Positions 1 to 7,551 of a DNA stretch of 64,000 nucleotides are shown here, piece by piece. This stretch comes from DASQFQ01 sp963805525 (lineage in GTDB: Bacteria; Actinomycetota; Thermoleophilia; Solirubrobacterales; Solirubrobacteraceae): positions 558,001 through 622,000 of the forward strand of contig CAWDUT010000006.1 of assembly GCA_963805525.1 (NCBI GenBank), in the 5' to 3' direction. The notes under the pieces were generated by a model. The model ran no database searches. It worked only from the letters and a program-made list of their open reading frames with translations, and had not been told where the DNA came from. The number at the start of each line of letters is the position of its first letter. Within the stretch, counting starts at the first letter, position 1. The translations under genes and the position numbers were made by a program.

Positions 1-316
1 ACTCGTACTCGGGAGCGCGGAAGCGCAGCAGCACGAGCGGGCGGAACAGCAGCACGACCGCGCGCTCGTCCTCCGTGTAGGTGACGCGGATGAGGCCGAG
101 CGTCACCTTCGAGAGGTACTTCCAGTAGGTGCGCGCGAGGCGCTCGAGGTTAGGCGGGTTCCAGAGCGGCTCGAGCTGCTCGGTGGGGACGGTGACGTAG
201 GCAGCCTGGATCGACCGGACCGCGCCGTCCTTGTCCATGACCGTGTGCTCCTCGGGGTCCCGGATCACCGACTCCGCGACCCTGCGCTCCCGACGGGCGT
301 TGAGGAGGCCGGTCAT
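1..316 (-). CDS. Hypothetical protein, N-terminal part only
   Basis: A minus-strand reading frame opens with ATG at 316 and stays open to the left edge, giving at least 105 residues. The visible part begins MTGLLNARRERRVAES and ends in a hydrophobic, arginine-bearing stretch (RAVVLLFRPLVLLRF) that looks more like beta strands than a membrane helix. There is no signal peptide and I recognise no family. A weak GGGG-type ribosome site lies just before the ATG. It is divergent from the MerR-type gene at 412, with about 95 bp between the starts. The C-terminus is outside the window, so no function can be offered. Confidence 0.6.
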   Translation of the reverse strand, partial: MTGLLNARRERRVAESVIRDPEEHTVMDKDGAVRSIQAAYVTVPTEQLEPLWNPPNLERLARTYWKYLSKVTLGLIRVTYTEDERAVVLLFRPLVLLRFRAPEYE

Positions 317-377
317 CGCCCCGGATCATCCCATGGCGCCTGCGGCCCGTACTGAGGGAGGATGCGCGGCCCCAACG

Positions 378-394
378 TTGAACACAGTGTTGAA
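378..394. promoter_or_regulatory. Imperfect palindrome ahead of the MerR/DICT gene, candidate operator
   Basis: TTGAACACAGTGTTGAA has a perfect core AACAC-A-GTGTT with TT/AA ends. It lies 18 bp upstream of the GTG start at 412, between the two divergent genes. A TATGGT sequence at 397-402 could be a -10 box. With no ribosome site before the GTG, the mRNA may be leaderless. Position and symmetry suggest an autoregulatory site. This is inference. Confidence 0.4.
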
Positions 395-411
395 GGTATG
401 GTCATTACCCT

Positions 412-1245
412 GTGAAAGGCCTCGCCATCAAGGACGTGGCGGCGCGAACGGGAATCGCGGCCGGCACGATCCGGATGTGGGAGCAACGCTACGGCTTCCC
501 GGAGCCGGAGCGGACCAGCGCCGGCTACCGCGTCTACTTGGAGGACGACGTCGAGGCGCTGCGGCGCGTGCTCGCCTACCGCGAGCGCGGCCTGACCGTC
601 CCCGCCGCCATCGAGCGCGCGCGCTCGACCGACCTCGCCACCGACCGGCCCTCGCTCTACGGCGTGCTCGCCGCCGGCGACCCGCCGCCGCGCTCGCAGC
701 TGCTGACCAAGCGCACGCTGATCGCCGTCTCGCGCGCGATCGAGGACGAGACGATCTCGCGCGCGGCGGCGCCCGTGGTGGTCGCCGCCTTCCAGCGCGA
801 GCACAACTACCGCGCGGTCGAGCACCGCTACCGCGCGATGGCACGGACCGCCGACGCCGTGGTCGTGTTCGCCGACTTCGAGGCGATGGGCGGCGGCGGT
901 GACGCGCCGGTCGAGGTGCCGCTCGAGCACGGCGACGGGCTCGGGAACGAGTGGGCGGTCGTGGTCGACGCGCCCGGCTACGGCGCGTGCCTGCTGGGCT
1001 GGGAGCAGCCGCGGGCGACCGAGGTGGCGGACCGCGAGCGGATCTTCGAGGCGATCTGGACGCTCGACGCGCGCGTCGTCCGGCGAGCGTCGCATGTCGC
1101 GGCGGCGCTCGCGCGCCGGGCCGACAGCGCGCTCGGCGACCGGATGGACGCGCTGCTCGACGAGCGGCCGCTGGCGCTCGAGCAGCCTGCGCCGGCGCTG
1201 ACCGCGGTGACGAATCGGATCGTCGGTTACTTGGACGCCGGCTGA
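412..1245 (+). CDS. MerR-family regulator with C-terminal DICT sensory domain
   Basis: 277 residues. Residues 4-70 form a MerR-type winged helix-turn-helix with the hallmark GTIRMWEQRYGFPEPERTS and GYRVY. Residues about 100-210 match the DICT sensory domain often attached to MerR domains in actinobacteria and cyanobacteria and linked to light or redox signalling: a helix RSQLLTKRTLIAVSRAIEDE, then strands around DAVVVFADF and ACLLGWEQ. The start is GTG at 412 with no Shine-Dalgarno sequence, so a leaderless message is likely. A palindrome at 378-394 sits in its promoter. The ligand is unknown. The next gene is convergent (stop at 1227), so the two coding regions overlap by 19 bp at their 3' ends. 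Confidence 0.85.
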   Translation: MKGLAIKDVAARTGIAAGTIRMWEQRYGFPEPERTSAGYRVYLEDDVEALRRVLAYRERGLTVPAAIERARSTDLATDRPSLYGVLAAGDPPPRSQLLTKRTLIAVSRAIEDETISRAAAPVVVAAFQREHNYRAVEHRYRAMARTADAVVVFADFEAMGGGGDAPVEVPLEHGDGLGNEWAVVVDAPGYGACLLGWEQPRATEVADRERIFEAIWTLDARVVRRASHVAAALARRADSALGDRMDALLDERPLALEQPAPALTAVTNRIVGYLDAG

Positions 1246-1919
1246 GCCGCGGGAGCGGCCGTGATCGTGCCGATGCGGTCGGTCGCGGTGAAGCCGAGCA
1301 GGTCCGCGGCGCCCTTCGTCAGGTCCCACTTCGCCTTGCCGCCGAACGGGCCGCGGTCGACGACCGGGGCGAGGATCGTCTTCGAGCCGTAGTGGACGGC
1401 GACCATGGTGCCGCAGGGCAGCGTGCGGTGCGCGACGCCGACCAGCGTCTCGGTCAGCTCGATCCCGCAGGCGGTCTTGTTGCCGTAGAAGCCGGGGCCG
1501 TACCAGGTGGCGAGCGCGGGGCGGAAGACGGTGAGCGTGAGCTCGGGCGACGCCGCCGCGGTGCGGGCGCTCCCGCCGATCAGCGCGCGGGTGCGGAACT
1601 GGCCGATCTTGCGCGCCTTCCAGCGGGCGAGGAACGTGCCGTCCGGCTTGACCGTGGTCTTGGCCTGCCTTGTCCACGCCTCGGTGGCGGGGTCGAACGA
1701 CTGGACGAGGACCGGGCGGCCGGCGAGCTTCGCGGCGACGGTGCCGCGGAAGCGCACCTTCTTGCCGAGCAGGGCGCCGCCGCCACCGGAGAGCCGGAAC
1801 GGCGCGGGCGCCGCGGCGGGCGCCGGGGCGCCGCCGGACGGCTCCTGCGCGAGCGCGCTCGGCGACATCACCGCGAATGCGGCGATCAGCACGGCGAAGC
1901 GAATCGTCAGCGTCCTCAT
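1227..1919 (-). CDS. RlpA-like secreted cell-wall protein
   Basis: 230 residues from ATG 1919, which has GGAG seven bases upstream. The open frame runs further upstream into the riboswitch, so that longer start is rejected. Residues 1-24 form a signal peptide (MRTLTIRFAVLIAAFAVM, then ALAQ). A Pro/Ala linker and a beta-rich region follow. The C-terminal third, about 140-215, is an RlpA-like double-psi beta barrel: ATWYGPGFYGNKTACG, HRTLPCGTMVAV and the acidic VVDRGPF motif. RlpA proteins cleave or bind peptidoglycan. Two cysteines (TACG, LPCG) could form a disulfide in the exported protein. A c-di-AMP riboswitch precedes it, which agrees with known control of actinobacterial wall hydrolases. 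The 3' end overlaps the convergent DICT gene. Confidence 0.85.
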   Translation of the reverse strand: MRTLTIRFAVLIAAFAVMSPSALAQEPSGGAPAPAAAPAPFRLSGGGGALLGKKVRFRGTVAAKLAGRPVLVQSFDPATEAWTRQAKTTVKPDGTFLARWKARKIGQFRTRALIGGSARTAAASPELTLTVFRPALATWYGPGFYGNKTACGIELTETLVGVAHRTLPCGTMVAVHYGSKTILAPVVDRGPFGGKAKWDLTKGAADLLGFTATDRIGTITAAPAAQPASK

Positions 1920-1930
1920 GGGCTTTCTCC

Positions 1931-2078
1931 GTTGCCTACGAGGTGAGCTGACGGGCTCGCGCAGAGAAAGCAGCGCTACGGCCGGAACGTACTGCCGGCT
2001 GATTCGCCCCCGCGGACAACAGATCCGCATTGGGTCCCCCGCTCACCGGGGTTGGAAACCCGGCGATTCGGCGCGCGG
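1931..2078 (-). promoter_or_regulatory. ydaO-yuaA (c-di-AMP) riboswitch
   Basis: Read on the minus strand, the leader contains the conserved ydaO blocks in order: GCCGAATCGCCGGG, AGCGGGGGACCCAA, GGGGGCGAATCAG, and the 3' block GCCCGTCAGCTCACCTCG followed by TAGGC. It ends about 12 nt before the start codon of the RlpA-like gene. This class binds cyclic di-AMP and usually turns expression off when bound. A second copy lies at 58272-58410. Confidence 0.9.
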
Positions 2079-2092
2079 AAATGTAGCAGTCG

Positions 2093-2482
2093 CTAGGGCT
2101 TCGGGAGCTTGTCGACCGCGCGCTTGAGCACCTGGCCGCCGACCGCGAGGCCGATCTGGGCCAGCTCGCCGGCCGCCTGGATGGCGGTGGTGACGAGCTC
2201 GGTGCCGCTCGGGGGCGAGGTCGTCGACTCGGGCGGCGGCTCGGCGGTGCGGGCGCGCTCCGTCGACTCGCGCAGCGCGGGCGCGCCGGCGCGGACCGGG
2301 CGGGGCTTGCGAGCCGGCGCCGGCTTGGCCGCCGCCGCCTTCGGCGCGACCTTCTTCGCCCGCGGCTTCGCCACCGTTTTCGTGGCGGTTCCGCCGCTGT
2401 CGCGCCGTTCTCGCCCGAACCTCGTGGGGCGCGTCGCGGGCAGGCTTCCGAGGACGCTTTCCTCGTCGCTCTTGTCGCTCAT
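2093..2482 (-). CDS. Small basic Ala/Pro/Lys-rich hypothetical protein
   Basis: 129 residues from ATG 2482. The N-terminus is charged (MSDKSDEESVLGSL). The middle is a disordered lysine, alanine and proline tract (KTVAKPRAKKVAPKAAAAKP) reminiscent of histone-like tails. The C-terminal 40 residues form one amphipathic helix (TELVTTAIQAAGELAQIGLA) with small residues on one face, then end KRAVDKLPKP. There is no signal peptide. It lies head-to-head with rpoD, 147 bp apart. Nucleoid or membrane-surface association is possible but not shown. The family is not recognised. Confidence 0.65.
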   Translation of the reverse strand: MSDKSDEESVLGSLPATRPTRFGRERRDSGGTATKTVAKPRAKKVAPKAAAAKPAPARKPRPVRAGAPALRESTERARTAEPPPESTTSPPSGTELVTTAIQAAGELAQIGLAVGGQVLKRAVDKLPKP

Positions 2483-2629
2483 CCCCAGCCAGTCTACGTT
2501 TCATGACCGCGCCTCGGGGGATTCAGGTGGAAAGCGTGGACGCATGCGGATTGAGCGCCTAGACTCAGCTCCGTCCTAAGCTCCTAGGGACACAACTCAT
2601 GCCCGCACCGGGCCCGAACACAGGACCTG

Positions 2630-3730
2630 ATGTCAGTCGTTGATCTGCAGGAACTCGAAGAAGTCAAGGGCCTGCTCCTGAAGGGGCAGCAGCTCGGGGT
2701 GCTGACGTTCGCTGAGATCGCCACTGCGGTCGCGGAGATCGACCTCGACGAGTCGGACGTGGAGGAGCTCCACACCTATCTCGAGAAGTCGGAGATCGAG
2801 CTGGTCGAGGAGATCGACCCAGCCGTCGCCGCCGCGCAGGAGGACCGCGCGCCGGACAAGCGCGGCCGCCGCAAGGCGAAGACCGCGATCGACCTCAAGC
2901 CGGACATGACCACGGACAGCCTCCAGCTGTTCCTCAAGGACATCGGCAAGGTCCGTCTGCTCACCGCGCAGGAAGAGGTCGACCTCGCGCGCCGCATCGA
3001 GCGCGGCGACCTCGACGCGAAGCAGAAGATGGTCGAGTCCAACCTCCGCCTGGTCGTCTCGATTGCCAAGAACTACCGCAACCAGGGCCTGCCCTTCCTC
3101 GACCTGATCCAGGAGGGGACGCTCGGCCTGGTCCGCGCCGCCGAGAAGTTCGACTACCGCAAGGGCTTCAAGTTCTCGACCTACGCGACCTGGTGGATCC
3201 GCCAGGCGATCGCCCGCGCCCTCGCCGACAAGGCGCGCACGATCCGCATCCCGGTCCACGTCGTCGAGAAGCTCAACAAGATCGGCCGCGCCGAGCGCAA
3301 GCTCGTCACCGAGCTGGGCCGCGAGCCCACGCCGGAGGAGATCGCAGAGGTCACCGGCATCGAGCCCGACGAGGTCGACTCGATCAAGCGCTCCGCGCAG
3401 GCGCCGGTCTCGCTCGAGAAGCCGGTCGGCGACGAGGAGGAGTCCGAGTTCGGCCAGTTCATCGCCGACGAGCGGGCCGAGTCGCCGTACGAGCGCGCCG
3501 CCGAGATCCTCACCAAGGAAGCGCTGCGCGAGGCGCTCGAGAACCTGTCCTACCGGGAGCGCCGCGTACTCGAGCTGCGCTACGGCCTGGGCGGCGAGCA
3601 CCCCCGCACGCTGGACGAGGTCGGGCGCACGTTCAACGTGACGCGCGAGCGGATCCGCCAGATCGAGAACCAGTCGCTGAAGAAGCTGCAGTCGCTCGCG
3701 GAGGCCCAGAAGCTCCGCGATGTCGCATAG
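2630..3730 (+). CDS. rpoD: Primary RNA polymerase sigma factor (RpoD/SigA)
   Basis: 366 residues from ATG 2630. An acidic region 1.1-like segment (LTFAEIATAVAEIDL) is followed by region 1.2 (DSLQLFLKDIGKVRLL), region 2 with the core-binding and -10 melting motifs (LRLVVSIAKNYRNQGL, DLIQEGTLGLVRAAEKFDY, FSTYATWWIRQAIARA), region 3 (IPVHVVEKLNKI), and region 4 with the -35 recognition helix (LDEVGRTFNVTRERIRQIE). The order and near-consensus motifs mark the housekeeping group 1 sigma factor, which directs core polymerase to vegetative promoters. The length is short for actinobacteria because the acidic N-terminal extension is small. Between 2483 and 2629 I see no convincing promoter. Confidence 0.97.
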   Translation: MSVVDLQELEEVKGLLLKGQQLGVLTFAEIATAVAEIDLDESDVEELHTYLEKSEIELVEEIDPAVAAAQEDRAPDKRGRRKAKTAIDLKPDMTTDSLQLFLKDIGKVRLLTAQEEVDLARRIERGDLDAKQKMVESNLRLVVSIAKNYRNQGLPFLDLIQEGTLGLVRAAEKFDYRKGFKFSTYATWWIRQAIARALADKARTIRIPVHVVEKLNKIGRAERKLVTELGREPTPEEIAEVTGIEPDEVDSIKRSAQAPVSLEKPVGDEEESEFGQFIADERAESPYERAAEILTKEALREALENLSYRERRVLELRYGLGGEHPRTLDEVGRTFNVTRERIRQIENQSLKKLQSLAEAQKLRDVA

Positions 3731-3783
3731 ACTCGGCCATCGCCGAGCGACAGACCGCCCAGCAGACCGCCGTCACGGATGAC

Positions 3784-4492
3784 CCGGCTCGGGTAACCGG
3801 CGTCGGCGCGCGCCCGCCCGCGGTCGCGCGCCTCCTCGATCACGCGCTGCGACACGAGCGCCACGCCGGCGTCCCGTTCGTCCGCGGTGAGCACGAGGAC
3901 GCCAGCGGCGTCGACCCGAGCGACATCCGCCAGGGCATGATCGGCGACTGCTTCTTCCTCTCGCCGCTGATGGCGACCGCGCGCATCAACCCGCGCGCGA
4001 TCTCCCAGATGGTGCGCCGGATCGGGGAGTCGCCGTCGGGCGGCGACGCCTACGAGGTCAAGCTCTACAACGCCAACGGCCGGATCGTGAACCACCACCT
4101 CGACGACCGCTTCGTGAGCAACCCCGAACATGGACTTCGGGCAGGCGAGCGACGGCCTGATGGCGGTGTCGGGCGCCACCGGCACCTGGCTCCGCATCAG
4201 CGACGAGAACACCGACCAGATCCTCAACACCATCTGGCAGGCGGTCCAGGACGGCAAGCCGGTCATCCCGATGACGCCCGGCCCGATCACCACCCCCGCA
4301 CTCACGTGGGCGGCCGCCGCCGGCGTTTCGCTGGTCCCGAGCCACGCCTACAACGTCGCGAGCGCCAATCGCAGCGACCGCGAGATCGACGTCGCCAACC
4401 CGCACGGCCGCAACCACCTGTACGGCCTCTCGGTCGAGAACGTCCGCATGGTCTTCGACTGGTACCTCGTCGGGAATCGGGCGCTGCGGTGA
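3784..4492 (+). pseudogene. Broken calpain-like cysteine protease
   Basis: Two pieces of a C2 (calpain) protease lie in different frames. Frame 1 carries the catalytic-cysteine block QGMIGDCFFLSPLMATA (Cys codon 3949) and runs to about 4120 (NHHLDDRFVSNPE). Frame 2, from about 4130, carries SGATGTWLRI, the catalytic His in VPSHAYNV (4343) and the Asn in VANPHGRNHLYGL (4397), ending at 4492. No start codon exists in the first frame between the rpoD stop and the cysteine block. The conserved tryptophan/EKAYAK segment expected between the halves is missing. So there is a frameshift plus an internal deletion. It is probably a decaying gene. A sequencing error could explain the shift but not the lost segment. 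Confidence 0.75.
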
Positions 4493-4752
4493 GGCTCGAG
4501 CTCCACGAGACCGGGCCGTGCCAGATCGACGGCCACTGGGTGGGCGCAGCCAACATCTTCGTGCGCGAGCCGATCGGCCGCGAGGGGCGCTCAGCGCTGC
4601 ACGCGCAGATCACCGTCGACGAGGAGCCGCCGGTCGACGTGGCCGAGGGCGAGGAGGTCGAGATCGCCGGCGCGCGCTGGCGTGTCGTCGCGCTCGTCGA
4701 GGATCCCGTGCACCAACGCGGGGACGTCGTGCTCGAACGTGCTCAAGACTGA
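4489..4752 (+). CDS. Small hypothetical protein coupled to the calpain remnant
   Basis: 87 residues from GTG 4489, overlapping the calpain stop by GTGA. It begins VRLELHETGPCQIDGHWVGA and is predicted mostly beta-stranded (EVEIAGARWRVVALVEDP). There is no signal peptide or membrane segment. The overlapping start implies it was once translated together with the protease, perhaps as its partner or inhibitor, but nothing in the sequence proves this. Family not recognised. Its own frame is intact while its neighbour is broken. Confidence 0.6.
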   Translation: MRLELHETGPCQIDGHWVGAANIFVREPIGREGRSALHAQITVDEEPPVDVAEGEEVEIAGARWRVVALVEDPVHQRGDVVLERAQD

Positions 4753-4779
4753 CGCGCGCCCGGCCGATGAAGGCGAGGT

Positions 4780-6189
4780 ATGCCTTTCGATCTCGACCAC
4801 GCACTCCGCTACCTCATCGCGTCGGAGGGCTCCGACCTCCATCTGAAGATTCCGTCGCCCCCGCTCGTCCGTCTCCACGGCAAGCTCGAGGCGATCCCCG
4901 GCACCGAGCCGCTGGCCCCCGAGGACACCATCGGCGCGGTCCAGGAGATGCTCCACGACCCGAACAAGCTGGCCGAGTTCGAGGCCGAGAACGAGGTCGA
5001 CTTCTCCTACTCGATGGAGGGTCTCGCGCGCTTCCGCGTCAACGCCTTCTTCCAGCGCGGCACCGTCTCGGTCGTCATGCGCGCCATCCCCGTGAACATC
5101 AAGTCGGTCGAGGAGCTCAACCTCCCGTCCGTCATCTCCCGGCTCGCCGAGGAGGAGCGCGGGATCATCCTGCTCACCGGCACGACGGGCTCCGGCAAGT
5201 CGACCACGCTCGCGGCGATGATCGACCACATGAACCGGACGATGCACAAGCACATCGTCACGATCGAGGACCCGATCGAGTTCCTGCACCGCGACCGCAA
5301 CTCGATCATCAACCAGCGCGAGGTCGGCCAGGACACGGCGTCCTTCAAGCGCGCCCTTCGCCGCGTGCTGCGCCAGGACCCGGACGTGATCCTGGTCGGC
5401 GAGATGCGCGACGAGGAGACGGTCCACACCGCCCTGTCCGCGGCCGAGACCGGCCACCTCGTCCTCTCGACGCTCCACACCGTGGACGCGCCGGAGACGA
5501 TCAACCGCATCATCGACTTCTTCCCGCCCCACCAGCAGCAGCAGGCCCGCGCGATGATCGCCGGCACCCTGAAGGGCGTCATCTCCCAGCGCCTCGTGCG
5601 GACGCCGGACGGCTCCGGCCGCGTCGCGACCTGCGAGATCATGGTCATGACCGGCCGCGTGCACGACATGATCGTCGACCCGAAGCAGACCGGCATGCTG
5701 AGCGAGGTCGTGGCCGAGGGCGGCTACTACGGCATGCAGACGTTCGACCAGCACCTGCTGGAGCACGTCAACGCCGGTCGCGTGACGATGGAGGACGCCA
5801 CGCGCGCCGCCTCCTCGCCGCACGACTTCAAGCTGATGCTCGCGGCGCAGGCGCGGATCTCCCCGCGCTCGCACCCGAACAAGGGCGAGGGCCGGATCTC
5901 CGGCGCGCCCGCGGACGGCGCGCAGGTCGCGGCCAACCTGACCGCTGCTTCGCCGGCGGCTCCCGCCCCGGCTGTCCCGGCCGCCGAGCAGGCCCCGGCG
6001 GTTCCCCCGGTCGCGCCCCCGGCGGCTCCGCCGGCGGCGCCTCCGGCGGCGCCTCCGGCGGCGCCTCCGGCGGCCCCCCCGGCTGCGCCGCCCGCCGCGA
6101 CGCAGCCGCCGCTTCCCCCCGCCGCCCCGCCGGCGCCCTCGGGCGCCCCGCCGACTCCGTCGGCGCCGCCCCCCGGCATCCCGTCCTGA
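4780..6189 (+). CDS. pilT: PilT-like type IV pilus retraction ATPase with Ala/Pro tail
   Basis: 469 residues from ATG 4780 with a GGCGAGG ribosome site. Residues 1-110 are the PAS-like N-domain (SEGSDLHLKIPSPPLVRL). Residues 130-345 are the RecA-like ATPase: Walker A GTTGSGKST near 133, an Asp box (IVTIEDPIEF), Walker B DVILVGEMRD and a His box (GHLVLSTLHT). These are the PilT family hallmarks. It powers pilus retraction as a cytoplasmic hexamer. Residues about 375-469 form a low-complexity tail with AAPPA repeats and a 12-bp tandem DNA unit near 6040-6080, absent from typical PilT (about 350-370 aa). No other pilus gene is nearby, so it is an orphan. Confidence 0.93.
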   Translation: MPFDLDHALRYLIASEGSDLHLKIPSPPLVRLHGKLEAIPGTEPLAPEDTIGAVQEMLHDPNKLAEFEAENEVDFSYSMEGLARFRVNAFFQRGTVSVVMRAIPVNIKSVEELNLPSVISRLAEEERGIILLTGTTGSGKSTTLAAMIDHMNRTMHKHIVTIEDPIEFLHRDRNSIINQREVGQDTASFKRALRRVLRQDPDVILVGEMRDEETVHTALSAAETGHLVLSTLHTVDAPETINRIIDFFPPHQQQQARAMIAGTLKGVISQRLVRTPDGSGRVATCEIMVMTGRVHDMIVDPKQTGMLSEVVAEGGYYGMQTFDQHLLEHVNAGRVTMEDATRAASSPHDFKLMLAAQARISPRSHPNKGEGRISGAPADGAQVAANLTAASPAAPAPAVPAAEQAPAVPPVAPPAAPPAAPPAAPPAAPPAAPPAAPPAATQPPLPPAAPPAPSGAPPTPSAPPPGIPS

Positions 6190-6204
6190 TCGCTTGACTC
6201 GACC

Positions 6205-6239
6205 GCGCCCGTTCCGACAAGGTTCGGGCGCTTCTCTTT
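6205..6239 (+). terminator. Likely intrinsic terminator after pilT
   Basis: GCGCCCG at 6205-6211 pairs perfectly with CGGGCGC at 6225-6231, followed by TTCTCTTT. This stem and T-rich tract lie 16 bp after the pilT stop and before the AIM24 gene, so the two are probably separate transcripts. Confidence 0.65.
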
Positions 6240-6263
6240 CCCCTCGACGAAAGGATCTGCCCG

Positions 6264-6977
6264 GTGCAGACGACGCTCGCTCAGTTCAATGAGACCCAGT
6301 CGACGGACGCCTTCGCGCTCCAGAACTCCAAGCTCCTGAAGGTCTCCCTGAACCAGGTCACGGTCCAGTCGAAGATCGGGTCGATGGTGGCCTACCAGGG
6401 CGACGTGACCTTCGAGCACGCCGGCTCGGGCGGCATGGGCCGGATGCTCAAGAAGGCGGTGAGCGGCGAGGGCACCTCGCTCATGAAGATCGAGGGCACC
6501 GGTGAGGTGTTCCTGGCCGACACCGCGATGGACATCCACCTGATCTACCTCGAGAACGACACGATCACGGTCAACGGCCCGAACCTGCTCGCGTTCGACG
6601 CCGGCATCGACTGGGACATCCACCGGCTCAAGGGCGGCGCCGCGGGCGCGATGGCCGGCGGCCTCTTCAACATGGAGCTGTCCGGCACCGGCTGGGTGGC
6701 GATCCTCTCCGACGGCCCGCCCGTGCTGCTGAACGTCGCGCAGGCGCCGACGTTCGCCGACGCCCAGGCCGCGATCACGTGGTCGTCCGGCGTGACCGTC
6801 GGGCTCAAGACCGACTTCAAGATGAAGAACCTGATCGGCCGCGGCTCGGGCGAGTCGATCCAGCTCGCGTTCTCCGGTCAGGGCTGGGCGCTGATCCAGC
6901 CGTCCGAGGGCCGCGTCGTCCCCACCACCGGCGGCTCGTCCGGCGGCGGCGGGCTCGGGAACCTGCTCAACGGCTGA
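6264..6977 (+). CDS. AIM24-family protein
   Basis: 237 residues from GTG 6264, with AAAGGA eight bases upstream. It matches the AIM24 (formerly DUF124) beta-fold seen in many bacteria. Features are an N-terminal strand set (LKVSLNQVTVQSKIGSMVAYQG), a glycine-rich GEGTSLMKIEGTGEVFLAD segment, FDAGIDWDIHRLKGGA and a C-terminal QLAFSGQGWALIQPSE. A glycine/serine tail ends the protein. The biochemical role of bacterial AIM24 proteins is unknown. There is no signal peptide, so a cytoplasmic location is expected. It is followed directly by the palindrome at 6977-6998 and a convergent HxlR gene. Confidence 0.85.
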   Translation: MQTTLAQFNETQSTDAFALQNSKLLKVSLNQVTVQSKIGSMVAYQGDVTFEHAGSGGMGRMLKKAVSGEGTSLMKIEGTGEVFLADTAMDIHLIYLENDTITVNGPNLLAFDAGIDWDIHRLKGGAAGAMAGGLFNMELSGTGWVAILSDGPPVLLNVAQAPTFADAQAAITWSSGVTVGLKTDFKMKNLIGRGSGESIQLAFSGQGWALIQPSEGRVVPTTGGSSGGGGLGNLLNG

Positions 6978-6998
6978 AAGGGGTCAGACCCCTTCAGG
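6977..6998. repeat. Palindromic repeat, copy 1 (probable bidirectional terminator)
   Basis: The core GGGGTCAGACCCC, with AAA before and TTCAGG after, overlaps the last base of the AIM24 stop codon. It lies 12 bp from the end of the convergent HxlR gene. An identical 22-bp copy at 47129-47150 sits in the same convergent setting. A hairpin AAGGGG/CCCCTT with a 5-nt loop would form on either strand. Confidence 0.7.
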
Positions 6999-7009
6999 GA
7001 GGTTGAGGG

Positions 7010-7447
7010 TTATACGTGGACGACCTCGTCCTCGGCGTCGGGGTCGTCCACGGTCTGCTCGCACGCGGGGCACCACCAGCGCGCCTCGAGCGCGGTGCCG
7101 CACACGGAGTGCCGCAGCGGCTCGCCGCCCCCGGCGCTGCGGGCGCCCCAGTCGGCGAGCAGACGCAGCGCGCCGCCGAGCTCCCGGCCTGAGTCGCTGA
7201 GCTCGTAGACGAACCGCGGCGGCCGGTCGGAATAGGGCCGCGCGACGATCAGCGCATGCTCGGTGAGGGCCTTGAGCCGCGCGGAGAGCACGTTGGGGGC
7301 GATCCCGCGCAGCTCGTCCTGGAGCTCGTTGAAGCGCTTGGGGCCCTCGAGGAGCGCGGCGATGGCGAGGAGAGTCCAGCGGTCCCCGACCTGGGCGAGG
7401 GCGTCGGCGAGCGGGGAAGGTGGTGCGGGGTCGCGGGGCTTGCGCAC
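7010..7447 (-). CDS. HxlR-family winged-helix regulator with C-terminal zinc-ribbon-like tail
   Basis: 145 residues if started at GTG 7447 (VRKPRDPAPP). A longer frame to 7531 would run through the palindromic operator and is disfavoured. Residues about 12-100 are an HxlR-type winged helix: ALAQVGDRWTLLAIAALLEG, FNELQDELRGIAPNVLSARLKAL and RFVYELSDSGREL. The C-terminus adds CGTALEARWWCPAC, three cysteines that may bind zinc or sense redox. HxlR proteins respond to aldehydes, redox or small electrophiles. It is divergent from the HtrA-like protease, with a shared operator at 7517-7533. Confidence 0.85.
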   Translation of the reverse strand: MRKPRDPAPPSPLADALAQVGDRWTLLAIAALLEGPKRFNELQDELRGIAPNVLSARLKALTEHALIVARPYSDRPPRFVYELSDSGRELGGALRLLADWGARSAGGGEPLRHSVCGTALEARWWCPACEQTVDDPDAEDEVVHV

Positions 7448-7516
7448 TCGGTGAGTGTGCCACCGACCCCCGAACCCTCCCCCGCAAAGCCAGCCGGTGC
7501 CGTTTGCTACGTTGCG

Positions 7517-7533
7517 ACTTGCAATTAGCAAGT
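7517..7533. promoter_or_regulatory. Palindromic operator between HxlR gene and HtrA-like protease
   Basis: ACTTGC-AATTA-GCAAGT: perfect 6-bp arms around a 5-bp centre, 18 bp before the protease ATG. The geometry matches a second site at 8426-8442 (ACTTCA-GTAGT-TGAAGT) next to the other HxlR gene. The shared outer bases ACTT/AAGT suggest a common HxlR half-site. Inference from symmetry and position. Confidence 0.6.
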
Positions 7534-7551
7534 AACTCCGGAGGAACTCAG

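Noticed and set aside
2551..2565. TTGAGC and TAGACT as an rpoD promoter
   Set aside because: The two boxes are only three bases apart, far short of a usable spacer.
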